DNA of 38,289 nucleotides from NCBI GenBank assembly GCA_028289565.1, contig JANQPE010000130.1:1-38289 (forward strand). The letters are read 5' to 3'. This stretch comes from Parerythrobacter sp. (GTDB lineage Bacteria; Pseudomonadota; Alphaproteobacteria; Sphingomonadales; Sphingomonadaceae). The position numbers and the translations under genes were made by a program. The notes under the pieces were generated by a model, which saw only the letters and a list, made by a program, of their open reading frames with translations, did not search any database and had not been told where the DNA came from. This document shows, one piece after another, positions 20,841-31,799 of this stretch (within the stretch, counting starts at the first letter, position 1; the number at the start of each line of letters is the position of its first letter).

Positions 20841-22133
20841 TCACAAGTCCGAAGGCAGGGTCGGCTCGCTGAGTATTTCGATCATCCGCGCCCAGCGTGC
20901 ATCCTGGCTTGGCCCGACGGCTTCGACCGACCGGCGCACCATGTCGCGGCCCAGCCCGTAATTGATGATGTAGCTGCGATAGGTATCGATGAATTCGAGC
21001 GATTGCGCCGCGCGCTCGGGTGAAACGAACTGATAGCGCTGGAGCAGTCCTTTTGCTGCCTCGGCATCGATATCGCCAGCCAGATATTGCGAGGCGATAG
21101 TGTAGCGAGCCGGGCCGAGATCGCGCATCGCCTCGCGCAAGCGGGCGTAGGTTGCCAGTTCATCGGCCGGAATGCCTGCCAGTGGCGCGAGCACTTCGCT
21201 TTCGAAGCCCAGTTGCTCGTTGCCCGGAAAGGCCAGCTCGATCCCGTGATTGGCCGATCCCTCGGCAATCAGCGACTGCGGCGAGTAGAGCGGGTAGACG
21301 GAAAACTCGATCCAGCCGCGCTCGCCAACCAGTTTCTGCTCCAGCAGCGCATTGAACGCATGGTGCCCTGGATACCCTTCGTGGCAACCGAGATCGACTG
21401 CCCGGTCCAACCGCGTCGGCAGGTCGGTATTGATCTCGATCCGGCTGTGATAACCGCCCTTGTAGTAGTTGTAGCCGCTCCACGGCTTGTCGGTGACATA
21501 ACCGAGATCGAAACTCTCTCCTGTCGGCATGTCGAGATGGCGCAAGGTCCGCCGCTTGCACTCGGCGATCGCCGCATCGAATACCGGAGCGAGTTTCTCT
21601 TTCGGGACATTGAATTGCTTCTGATAGTCATCGATCCGTTGCCATGGCGCTCCTTCGCCGGGTACCAGCTTCTCGATCCGCGCGACCACAGGATCGAACG
21701 TGGACAGGTCGCGCAATTCGGGCCGGACGCCGAACAATCCCTCCGCTTCATCGACGAAGGACAGTTTCTCTCCGCGCATCATCCTCAGCCGCGTGCGGGC
21801 AGCTACCATCTGCGCGGCCAGGAACCGCGCCCGCCGTTCTTCGAGCGTATCACCTTCGACGCCATCATCGGCGAATTCCCGCGCCCGGATCGTGAGTGCA
21901 GCAACCCTGGCCTCAAGCAGAGGCAATGATTGCCCTGCGGCTTCGGAGCGGGCCTGTTCCTGCACTTTCGCAGGCCCGTAATAAGCATCGATATAACCCG
22001 TCTCCTTCTCGCCGATAGTGAGCTGGAGCAACAGGTAATCCTGCGCGATCGCATCTAGGCTGTCGCGCTTGGCCGGCATGGTGGCGCAGCCGGCCAAGAG
22101 GAGGACCAGAACACTACCGAATAGCTTTTGCAT
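20841..22133 (-). CDS. DUF885-like exported/lipoprotein metallopeptidase-family protein
   Basis: Lipobox-like LLLAGCATM; HEGYPGHHAFNALLE and EGSANHGIELAFP motifs. Confidence 0.8.
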   Translation of the reverse strand: MQKLFGSVLVLLLAGCATMPAKRDSLDAIAQDYLLLQLTIGEKETGYIDAYYGPAKVQEQARSEAAGQSLPLLEARVAALTIRAREFADDGVEGDTLEERRARFLAAQMVAARTRLRMMRGEKLSFVDEAEGLFGVRPELRDLSTFDPVVARIEKLVPGEGAPWQRIDDYQKQFNVPKEKLAPVFDAAIAECKRRTLRHLDMPTGESFDLGYVTDKPWSGYNYYKGGYHSRIEINTDLPTRLDRAVDLGCHEGYPGHHAFNALLEQKLVGERGWIEFSVYPLYSPQSLIAEGSANHGIELAFPGNEQLGFESEVLAPLAGIPADELATYARLREAMRDLGPARYTIASQYLAGDIDAEAAKGLLQRYQFVSPERAAQSLEFIDTYRSYIINYGLGRDMVRRSVEAVGPSQDARWARMIEILSEPTLPSDL

Positions 22134-22239
22134 GTTTTCCTCCTTGTTCGCCTCCCTTGCACAGGCAGGAGTCTAGACAACCTTAGCAAACAATTACCCT
22201 AATTCAGTCTCTCGACCAGACATCAACAGCTTATCCGGC

Positions 22240-22257
22240 CCCCTGCCTGCGCAGGGG
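22240..22257. repeat. Short palindrome, intergenic
   Basis: CCCCTGC CTGC GCAGGGG. Confidence 0.5.
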
Positions 22258-22283
22258 CGACGATCCAGAAAGGGTCACGATAT

Positions 22284-23165
22284 CTAAACTATCCCCGCAT
22301 GCTTCAGCGCCTCGTCCACCGCCTTGCGTGCATGGTCATTGGCCTTGCAAAGCGGCAGCCGTACCTCGTCGGTCAGCCAGTCATGGACCCGGCTCAAGGC
22401 GTATTTTACCGGCGCGGGCGAGGCATCCCCGAACATCGCATAGTGGAGCGGGTAGAGGCGATCGTTCAGTTCGCGCGCCTTGACCAGATCGTTGTCGGCG
22501 CACGCCTGCTGGAATTCGGCGCACAGCGCCGGAGCGACATTCGCCGTCACAGAGATACATCCCCTGCCGCCAGCCGCATTGAACGGCAGCGCCAGTTCGT
22601 CATTGCCCGAGAGCTGACAGAAATCACGCCCGATTCCCATGCGATGATCGGCAACGCGCGACAGGTCTTCGCTTGCATCCTTGATCGCAACGATACTGGC
22701 GGGAAAGCGGTTGGCGAGTTCCACCGTGGTCTCCGGCGCGATATCGGTCACCGTCCGGCCAGGTACGTTGTAAAGCACTATCGGCAGGTCGCAATTCTCC
22801 GCAAGGTGGCTGAAATGCGCCAGCAGCCCGGCCTGGCTCGGGCGGTTGTAATACGGTGCGACGCATAGCCCCGCGGCCGCCCCGGCTTTCTTGGAAAACT
22901 GCATGTGCAGCACCGCATTGCGGGTATCGTTGCTGCCGCACCCCGCAATGACTGGCACCCGCCCCTCGGCCTGCTCGATGCAGACTTCGATCACCCGATG
23001 GTGTTCGGCATTGGACAGCGTCGAGGCTTCGCCGGTCGTGCCGCAGGGCACCAGTGCCTTGCTTCCCTGGTCGATCTGCCAGTCGACCAGCCTTCTGAAA
23101 GCGTCCTCGTCAAACGTTCCGTCGCGAAAAGGAGTCACCAGAGCGGGAATCGAGCCCGTGAACAT
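22284..23165 (-). CDS. dapA: 4-hydroxy-tetrahydrodipicolinate synthase
   Basis: MFTGSIPALVTPFRDGTFDEDAFRRLVDWQIDQGSKALVPCGTTGEASTLSNAEH; YNRPSQAGLLAHF; LYNVPGRT; VAIKDAS. Confidence 0.97.
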   Translation of the reverse strand: MFTGSIPALVTPFRDGTFDEDAFRRLVDWQIDQGSKALVPCGTTGEASTLSNAEHHRVIEVCIEQAEGRVPVIAGCGSNDTRNAVLHMQFSKKAGAAAGLCVAPYYNRPSQAGLLAHFSHLAENCDLPIVLYNVPGRTVTDIAPETTVELANRFPASIVAIKDASEDLSRVADHRMGIGRDFCQLSGNDELALPFNAAGGRGCISVTANVAPALCAEFQQACADNDLVKARELNDRLYPLHYAMFGDASPAPVKYALSRVHDWLTDEVRLPLCKANDHARKAVDEALKHAGIV

Positions 23166-23264
23166 TTACCTTGTCCCTTCCATGGCCCCATAGCAAAACA
23201 CACTTGCATCTCTCGTACGCATGGGGAATTTCATTCAGCACCTGATAAGGAGCCCACCGACAAC

Positions 23265-25223
<1,959 letters not shown>

Positions 25224-25230
25224 GCGGGCG

Positions 25231-25710
25231 ATGAAACCGGCTTCCAACCCAATTACCCCGGTAGGTTACGCAGCGCTGAAGGCCCGCTACGACCACCTGC
25301 TTGGCACCGAACGGCCGGAAATCGTCGAAATCGTAAGCTGGGCCGCCGGCAATGGCGACCGCAGCGAGAACGGCGACTACATCTATGGCCGCAAACGGAT
25401 GCGTGAAATCGATCGCGAGCTAACGCATCTTTCGCGCCGGATGAAGGCTGCGCGGATCATCGATCCAACCGAACAGCCAGACAAGGATCGCGTTTTTTTC
25501 GGCGCGACCGTCACCCTGGCCGACCAGGACGACACCATACAGACCGTCACCCTGGTTGGCGATGACGAACAGGATGCCGCCGCCGGGAAAATCGGCTGGT
25601 CCAGCCCCATGGCCCGCACGCTCCGCGGTGCGGCTATCGGCGATTCGCGCACCGTGCGCTTGCCGTCGGGAGCAAAGGAATGGGAAGTGGTGGCGATCGG
25701 CTATGCCTAG
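25231..25710 (+). CDS. greB: Transcription elongation factor GreB
   Basis: ITPVGYAALKARYDHLLGTERPEIVEIVSWAAGNGDRSENGDYIYGRKRMREIDRELTHLSRRMKAA. Confidence 0.95.
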   Translation: MKPASNPITPVGYAALKARYDHLLGTERPEIVEIVSWAAGNGDRSENGDYIYGRKRMREIDRELTHLSRRMKAARIIDPTEQPDKDRVFFGATVTLADQDDTIQTVTLVGDDEQDAAAGKIGWSSPMARTLRGAAIGDSRTVRLPSGAKEWEVVAIGYA

Positions 25711-26197
25711 ATTCACCATGCCTGCCCTCTTCTTGCTCGTACTTGCCGTCCCCGCAACGGCCAGGGACAGTCTCGGCATATATTCCGACTGGGGCGCATT
25801 CCGCGATCCATCGGTGCCACGCTGCTACGCCATTGCCCAGCCGACCCCGAGCAGCCGGCAACGCGACTACCAGCCTTTTGCCAGTATCGGCACCTGGCCT
25901 CGGCGCAATATTCGCGGGCAAGTCCACCTGCGCCTGTCGCGCAAGATGGCCCAAAACCGCCCGATCGTCCTGCGCATCGGCAGCCGCAGCTTCGAACTTA
26001 TCGGCGGCGGCGGAGATGCCTGGGCACAAGGCAAGGCAATGGATGCGGCGATCGTCGCTGCCATGCGCTCGGCCCGAAGCATGACCGTGAGCGCCACCGA
26101 TGCGCGCGGGCGGCGTTTTTTCGATACCTACGATCTCGACGGTGCGGCGACAGCTATGGATGCAGCTACCGTCGGCTGCGCCCGCCCCGGGCGCTAG
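25703..26197 (+). CDS. Small exported protein (possibly invasion-associated locus B-like)
   Basis: ATG inside the greB stop region; signal sequence MPRFTMPALFLLVLAVPATA. Family assignment is weak. Confidence 0.7.
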   Translation: MPRFTMPALFLLVLAVPATARDSLGIYSDWGAFRDPSVPRCYAIAQPTPSSRQRDYQPFASIGTWPRRNIRGQVHLRLSRKMAQNRPIVLRIGSRSFELIGGGGDAWAQGKAMDAAIVAAMRSARSMTVSATDARGRRFFDTYDLDGAATAMDAATVGCARPGR

Positions 26198-26233
26198 CCA
26201 AAAGCACCCTCGCCGCCTATATCGCGCGCTCCC

Positions 26234-27556
26234 ATGGCCGACACCAACCTCATGCCTATCCCCGGACAGGTGGATCCGGTGCCCGTTGCGCGCGATATCA
26301 CGCCACGCCTTGACGGCCGCGTGGACCTGCTCGGCCTGCCCAAGGCCCGCATTCGCACGCTGTTCGAAGAGGCCGGGCTCGATCCCAAACAGGCCAAGCT
26401 GCGCGCCAAGCAGGTCTATCACTGGCTCTATCATCGCGGCGTGACCGATTTCGAGGCGATGACCGACCTCGCCAAGACAATGCGCCCGTGGATGGCGGAG
26501 CGGTTCGTGGCGGGGCGACCGCATGTGGTCGAAGCGCAGCATTCAACCGACGGCACGCGCAAGTGGCTGCTGCGGACCGAGGACGGCCACGATTTCGAAA
26601 TGGTCTTCATCCCCGATGCCGATCGCGGGACGCTGTGCGTTTCGAGCCAGGTCGGCTGCACGCTCAATTGTCGCTTCTGCCATACCGGGACGATGCGGCT
26701 GGTACGCAACCTCACGCCCGGCGAGATCGTCGGCCAGGTCATGCTGGCCCGCGACGCGCTGGGCGAATGGCCGAATGCCGCCACTATTCAAAAACCCCCG
26801 TCATCCCGCCGTAAGCCGGAGTCGGGTCCCGACACGTTCGAACAGACCGACAGCGATCCCGGCTTTCGCCAGGATGGCGATAATCACGACGAGGCGCGCG
26901 AAACCGAATATCGCGCCGATGGCCGGCTGCTGACCAATATCGTGATGATGGGCATGGGCGAGCCGCTCTACAATTTCGACAATGTCCGCGACGCGCTGCG
27001 CCTGGTGATGGACGGCGAAGGCCTGGCCCTGTCCAAGCGGCGGATCACGCTGTCGACCAGCGGCGTGGTGCCGATGATGGAGCGCTGCGGCGAGGAAATC
27101 GGCGTGAACCTCGCGGTATCGCTCCATGCGGTGACCAAGGAGATTCGCGACGAACTCGTACCGCTGAACAGGAAGTACGGCATCGAGGAACTGCTCGCGG
27201 CATGCGCTGCCTATCCCGGCTCCTCCAATGCACGCCGGATCACGTTCGAATACGTGATGCTCAAGGATACCAACGACAGCGACGAGCATGCACACGAACT
27301 GGTCCGGCTGATCAAGCGGTTCAGATTGCCCGCCAAGGTGAACCTGATCCCGTTCAATCCATGGCCCGACGCAGCTTACGAATGCTCCGATCCCGAGCGG
27401 ATAAAGAGCTTCTCCGACATAGTATTCGCAGCCGGAATTTCCGCACCCGTGCGCACACCGCGCGGGCGCGATATCGATGCCGCCTGCGGCCAACTCAAGA
27501 CCGCTGCCGAAAAGAAAAGTAGGGCGCAGCTCGACCGGGAAGCGATTGGAAAGTAA
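26234..27556 (+). CDS. rlmN: 23S rRNA (adenine2503-C2)-methyltransferase / tRNA A37 methyltransferase RlmN, with an in-frame insertion
   Basis: Radical-SAM motif [42 protein letters not shown]-terminal DIDAACGQL cysteine. Confidence 0.96.
   Translation: MADTNLMPIPGQVDPVPVARDITPRLDGRVDLLGLPKARIRTLFEEAGLDPKQAKLRAKQVYHWLYHRGVTDFEAMTDLAKTMRPWMAERFVAGRPHVVEAQHSTDGTRKWLLRTEDGHDFEMVFIPDADRGTLCVSSQVGCTLNCRFCHTGTMRLVRNLTPGEIVGQVMLARDALGEWPNAATIQKPPSSRRKPESGPDTFEQTDSDPGFRQDGDNHDEARETEYRADGRLLTNIVMMGMGEPLYNFDNVRDALRLVMDGEGLALSKRRITLSTSGVVPMMERCGEEIGVNLAVSLHAVTKEIRDELVPLNRKYGIEELLAACAAYPGSSNARRITFEYVMLKDTNDSDEHAHELVRLIKRFRLPAKVNLIPFNPWPDAAYECSDPERIKSFSDIVFAAGISAPVRTPRGRDIDAACGQLKTAAEKKSRAQLDREAIGK
26800..26878. 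repeat. Palindromic repeat element embedded in frame in rlmN
   Basis: Arms GTCATCCCGCCGTAAGCCGGAGTC (26800-26823) and GATCCCGGCTTTCGCCAGGATGGC (26855-26878) are imperfect inverted copies; internal perfect palindrome GTCGGG-T-CCCGAC (26821-26833). Confidence 0.75.
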
Positions 27557-27657
27557 TAGGCCAAGAAATTGCTTTCATATTAAATATAACCAGCACTTTT
27601 ACGCCATAATAATATGCTCTCATTGATATCTAAATCCATATCAGGGAGGTTTCGACT

Positions 27658-29067
27658 ATGCGCCGCGTACTTATAGTCATGGAAAATGAGGATGCATTGG
27701 TTGAAAGCGCATCCGACTCTGCTTCGCTGCAGGTTGACGATGAAACCGGCGACATCGATGTCGAGGCATATGGTTACGAATCCACGCGCTCGATAGCTTC
27801 CGCCAGCAAACAGGCGGCCGAATTGCCCGCCAACATGATGATCGACGACACATACCCTGCCGTTCCCATAGGCGATGGCAAAAGCGACCAGGGCTTCGCT
27901 GCGGTCGAACCCAGTGAATCCGCCAATTTCGTCGTCAGGGCCGTTGTCCCGGAAGAGATAGCGATGGAGGGCTATGTCAACGGCAAGCCGGTATATTCGG
28001 ATATCGATATCGCCGCCTTTCCGATATGCCCCGGCGACCCGGCTCATGGCGACGCCGATGATGTCCGCACCTTGCACAACATGGCAGCCGTTCATGCGCG
28101 GGGCCATCGGGGCGACAGGGTGGCAGTCGCGATCATGGATACGGGTATTTCAGCCGCCCATCTGACCGGACTGGGCCTTCCCAATTCAGCCGTCGACCGG
28201 TCGGTTCTCTGGAACCCGATAGAAATGATCGTCCGGCAGGGACGGGCAATCCCCGCCGGCGGACATCCGGCCGGCCATGGTACGATGTGCGCGTTCGACG
28301 CGCTTATAGCCGCTCCGGAGGCGCGGTTGCTCGATTATCCGATCATCTCGCAAATGGGTGGTGCCGGAGGCAGTTCGATCATGGCCGGCGCCTTGTCCGA
28401 TGCCCTCAAGGCCTATTCGGATCTGGAAGCGTTCTGGAGTGTTTCGTTCGGGCCGAACCGCCAGAATTACGATTCGCTGGTCGTCAACAACAGTTGGGGT
28501 GTCTACCATCCTGACTGGGATTTCGCCGAAGGGCATCCGGGCCGGTATATCGACAATCCCGATCATCCCTTCAATCAACGCGTGGCCAGCCTTGCCGCGC
28601 GTAACGTCGATATCGTCTTCGCGGCCGGGAACTGTGGTAGCGAGTGTCCTGCGAGCAAGTGCCATGGAGTCGTTACGCACAGTATCCGGGGAGCCAATGC
28701 CCACCACGATGTGCTCACCCTTGCCGGAGTCGACGTCTCCGGGGGACGGATCGGCTATTCCTCCGAAGGACCTCCCATTCCCGGCATGGGAGCGGACGAA
28801 AAACCCGATCTGGCATGCGCCACCCATTTCCAGGGATCAAACGTAGGCGGCTTTCCCGATAGCGGAACCTCAGCCGCCTGTCCCGTGGCGGCCGGGTGTG
28901 TCGCCGCATTGCGAAGCGGCATGCCACAGAATACGCTCGCTTCGTCAGCGATGTTCGACGCACTGCGCCAAACCACTCAAGAAGCCCAGGCCGGAAGCGA
29001 CTGGAACCCGCAGAACGGCTTCGGTATCGTTGACATGGATGCTGCGGCCAACCATCTCGGTATATGA
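27658..29067 (+). CDS. S8 family (subtilisin-like) serine peptidase without a signal peptide
   Basis: Catalytic Asp (VAIMDTGIS), His (GHGTMCAF), oxyanion Asn (FAAGN), Ser (SGTSAACPVAAG); SD AGGGAGGT upstream. Confidence 0.92.
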   Translation: MRRVLIVMENEDALVESASDSASLQVDDETGDIDVEAYGYESTRSIASASKQAAELPANMMIDDTYPAVPIGDGKSDQGFAAVEPSESANFVVRAVVPEEIAMEGYVNGKPVYSDIDIAAFPICPGDPAHGDADDVRTLHNMAAVHARGHRGDRVAVAIMDTGISAAHLTGLGLPNSAVDRSVLWNPIEMIVRQGRAIPAGGHPAGHGTMCAFDALIAAPEARLLDYPIISQMGGAGGSSIMAGALSDALKAYSDLEAFWSVSFGPNRQNYDSLVVNNSWGVYHPDWDFAEGHPGRYIDNPDHPFNQRVASLAARNVDIVFAAGNCGSECPASKCHGVVTHSIRGANAHHDVLTLAGVDVSGGRIGYSSEGPPIPGMGADEKPDLACATHFQGSNVGGFPDSGTSAACPVAAGCVAALRSGMPQNTLASSAMFDALRQTTQEAQAGSDWNPQNGFGIVDMDAAANHLGI

Positions 29068-29327
29068 CTATGTGCAAGGCCGAACACGATTGGATGCTGG
29101 TAACGGTAAAGTTGGCCGCCAATGCCGAGCTGTCGCATGCCGCGGCGAAGCTCGGTGTTTCGATGGAAAATCTCGATCCTGTCTACGGCCTGGTAACCGT
29201 CGACATCGAGCACCATGTCTTCGCCTGCAGAGTCGATGCGGCAGCTCTAGCCAAGGCTTTGCCCGATCAGGACTATTCACGTGAATTCAAAGGCCCGTTT
29301 TCGGATTCCAGGATCGATACATTCTAG
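29064..29327 (+). CDS. Small 87-aa protein translationally coupled to the S8 peptidase
   Basis: ATGA start/stop overlap at 29064-29067; compact sequence MTMCKAEHDWMLVTVKLAANAELSHAAAKLG...HVFACRVDAAALAKALPDQDYS; terminator directly downstream. Confidence 0.8.
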   Translation: MTMCKAEHDWMLVTVKLAANAELSHAAAKLGVSMENLDPVYGLVTVDIEHHVFACRVDAAALAKALPDQDYSREFKGPFSDSRIDTF

Positions 29328-29334
29328 ACAGGAT

Positions 29335-29359
29335 ATCGCCCCTCTGCAGGGGCGATTTT
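29335..29359 (+). terminator. Rho-independent terminator of the S8 peptidase cassette
   Basis: ATCGCCCCT CTGC AGGGGCGAT TTT, 9-bp perfect stem. Confidence 0.8.
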
Positions 29360-29535
29360 GGCTAGGGTATTTCCTATACAGGCCAAATATGGTCCAAGGG
29401 ACGAGCTGTGATTGTTTCTCCGGTTCCCTTCGTGCGCTGTTGCCCGCCCGCCGACGAGTCCTCTCCCGCCTGGCCGGCTTTTTTGTATCCAAGACAGTGT
29501 AACAGGTGGTCCATGTCTCGCGAATCGGGCACCTC

Positions 29536-30297
29536 ATGACCCGCCCGGCCGTTCTGATTACCGGCGGCGCGAAGCGAATCGGCGCGGCCATTTCGCGCCG
29601 TTTTTCCGAAGCCGGGTGGCATGTGGTCATTCACTTTCGCAACTCGGGGAAAGAAGCCGAGGCGCTCGCCTCCGTATTTCCCTCGGTCGAAACGGTCCGC
29701 TGCGATCTGGCCGATGGCGACGCTGCAGTGGCGATGATCGAACGGCTCGCGGCACGACTGGAGGACTGGCGCCTGCTGGTCAATTCGGCCTCGATCTTCG
29801 AATCCGATAATGTAACCACGCTCGACCTGGCGACGTACAACCGGGCAATGCAAGTCAACGCCCAGACGCCTGTCCGCATGGCGCAAGCCTATTTACACTC
29901 CGCTAAGGCGGAAGACGGCCGGCGCGTCATCAATATTACCGATCAGAAGCTGGAAAACCCCAATCCGGACTTCTTCGGCTATACGATGAGCAAGCATGCG
30001 CTTGCGGCAACGATACCGATGCTCGCAATGGGCGCGGCAGAACCGGAAGACCGTATTTACGGACTGGCCCCGGGCGCTATCCTGCCCAGCCATGACCAGA
30101 GCGAGGACGAAATCGAAATCTCGCACCGGCTCAACCTGCTCGGGCGCAAGACGGGTGCTCATGAAGTCGCCGAAGCCTGTATGTTTCTGTCGCAAGGCAG
30201 ATTGAAAAGCGGCGAGACCCTGTTCGTGGATAGCGGGCAGCACTTGCTCGATCAGCCCCGCGACGTCATCTATCTCGCCAGGGAGAGTTCCTCGTGA
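29536..30297 (+). CDS. SDR family oxidoreductase (pteridine reductase/FolM-like)
   Basis: AVLITGGAKRIGAAISRRFSEAGWHVVIHFRNS; NSASIF; YTMSKHAL; GLAPGAILP. Confidence 0.88.
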   Translation: MTRPAVLITGGAKRIGAAISRRFSEAGWHVVIHFRNSGKEAEALASVFPSVETVRCDLADGDAAVAMIERLAARLEDWRLLVNSASIFESDNVTTLDLATYNRAMQVNAQTPVRMAQAYLHSAKAEDGRRVINITDQKLENPNPDFFGYTMSKHALAATIPMLAMGAAEPEDRIYGLAPGAILPSHDQSEDEIEISHRLNLLGRKTGAHEVAEACMFLSQGRLKSGETLFVDSGQHLLDQPRDVIYLARESSS

Positions 30298-31004
30298 AAA
30301 AACACACCCTGTCCACGCGAATCTGGCACTGGCTCAATCTCGTCTGTGTCGCGATCCTGTTCATGTCCGGCCTCAACATCTCCAACGGTCATCGTCGGCT
30401 CTATTGGGGCGATTGGGGCTTCGCACCCGAGCACGCCTGGCTCGAAGTCCCCCGGTTTCCCGGCTGGATGACAATTCCCGACTATTACAGCCTCGCGCAG
30501 GCGCGCGACTGGCACAACCTGACCGCCTGGCCCTTCGCGCTCGGTCTGCTGTTCATGTGGGGCGCCATGCTCGCGAACCGGCATTTCAAACGCGACCTCG
30601 TGACATCACGCGAGGAATGGCGCTGGAGTGCAATCAAGGACGACGTGATCGAACACCTCAAGCTCAATTTCGAGCATGGGGACGGCAAGTACAATTTCCT
30701 TCAGAAACTCGCTTACGGGCTCGTGCTGGGCGTGTTCCTGCCGATGATGGTTTTCACCGGGATGGCGATGAGCCCGGGGATCGAGCCTGCGATGCCCTGG
30801 CTGGTCGATATCCTCGGCGGCAGGCAAAGCGCGCGCTCGCTGCATTTCATCTTCGCGTTTCTTACCTTCGGGTTCTTCGTGGTCCATATCGCACTGGTCC
30901 TGCTTTCGGGGCCTGCCGCGCAGATCTACGACATGATTACCGGCGGCGTGCTGGACGAACCGGATCCGGAAACCCCGCAGGAGAGCGAAGGAGAAACGAC
31001 ATGA
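30294..31004 (+). CDS. Cytochrome b/b6 (b561-type) membrane subunit
   Basis: GTG start; STRIWHWLNLVCVAILFMSGLNI, DWHNLTAWPFALGLLFMWGAML, LHFIFAFLTFGFFVVHIALVLL with TM-embedded histidines. Confidence 0.9.
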   Translation: MKKHTLSTRIWHWLNLVCVAILFMSGLNISNGHRRLYWGDWGFAPEHAWLEVPRFPGWMTIPDYYSLAQARDWHNLTAWPFALGLLFMWGAMLANRHFKRDLVTSREEWRWSAIKDDVIEHLKLNFEHGDGKYNFLQKLAYGLVLGVFLPMMVFTGMAMSPGIEPAMPWLVDILGGRQSARSLHFIFAFLTFGFFVVHIALVLLSGPAAQIYDMITGGVLDEPDPETPQESEGETT

Positions 31005-31753
31005 CCGGTTCCATCAAGCGTCGCGGCGTTCTTGCCGGAATGGGCGCCCTGTTCGTCGGCGCCTGCTCCAGGATCGCCGATACCGGTGCCGGGTCCTCGC
31101 TCCTGTCGGCTGCCGAAGACTGGCATCGCAAGGTGCACCGCCTGCTGGCGAGCCGCGAGGCACTCGCGCCCGAGTTCGCCAAGGCCGACATTTCGCCTTT
31201 CTTCCGCGGCAATGGCTCACAAACTGTCGATACCGAGGCCTATCGCGCATCGGAAGCCAACGGTTTTGCCGACTGGCGGCTCGAAGTGCGCGGGCTGGTC
31301 GATACGCCCCTGTCGCTCAGCATGGAGAATATCCGCCGTCTGCCACAACGCACGCAGATCACCCGTCACGACTGCGTGGAAGGATGGAGCGCGATAGGCG
31401 AATGGACCGGGCCGCAGCTATCGACGCTGCTCGACGCGGCAGGAGTCCGGGAAGAAGCGAAGTTCATTGTCTTTCACTGCGCCGACAATCTCAACGGGCA
31501 GGATTATTACGAGAGCGTCGACATGATCGACGCCTACCATGCGCAAACGATCATCGCGCATATGCTGAACGGCGAACCGCTCCCAGCCCGCAACGGTGCA
31601 CCGCTGCGCATGCGGATCGAGCGACAACTGGGCTACAAGCACGCCAAGTACCTGACCGCCATCGAAGCCGTGGCGAATCTGGAGGGGATCGGGGAAGGCA
31701 AAGGCGGTTACTGGGAAGACCGCGCCGGCTATCAGTGGTATGCCGGAATCTGA
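31001..31753 (+). CDS. Molybdopterin-dependent oxidoreductase (sulfite-oxidase/YedY-like fold)
   Basis: N-terminal RRGVLAGMGALFVGACS (Tat/lipobox-like); WRLEVRGLVDTPLSLSMENIRRLPQRTQITRHDCVEGWSAIGEWTGPQLSTLL; ATGA overlap with the cytochrome gene. Confidence 0.92.
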   Translation: MTGSIKRRGVLAGMGALFVGACSRIADTGAGSSLLSAAEDWHRKVHRLLASREALAPEFAKADISPFFRGNGSQTVDTEAYRASEANGFADWRLEVRGLVDTPLSLSMENIRRLPQRTQITRHDCVEGWSAIGEWTGPQLSTLLDAAGVREEAKFIVFHCADNLNGQDYYESVDMIDAYHAQTIIAHMLNGEPLPARNGAPLRMRIERQLGYKHAKYLTAIEAVANLEGIGEGKGGYWEDRAGYQWYAGI

Positions 31754-31761
31754 TTCGGGCC

Positions 31762-31787
31762 GTCATCCCTGCTTTCGCTGGGATGAC
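31762..31787. repeat. Dispersed palindromic repeat between convergent genes
   Basis: GTCATCCC TGCTTTCGCT GGGATGAC, 8-bp perfect outer stem. Confidence 0.65.
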
Positions 31788-31799
31788 AAGAACGGATGA

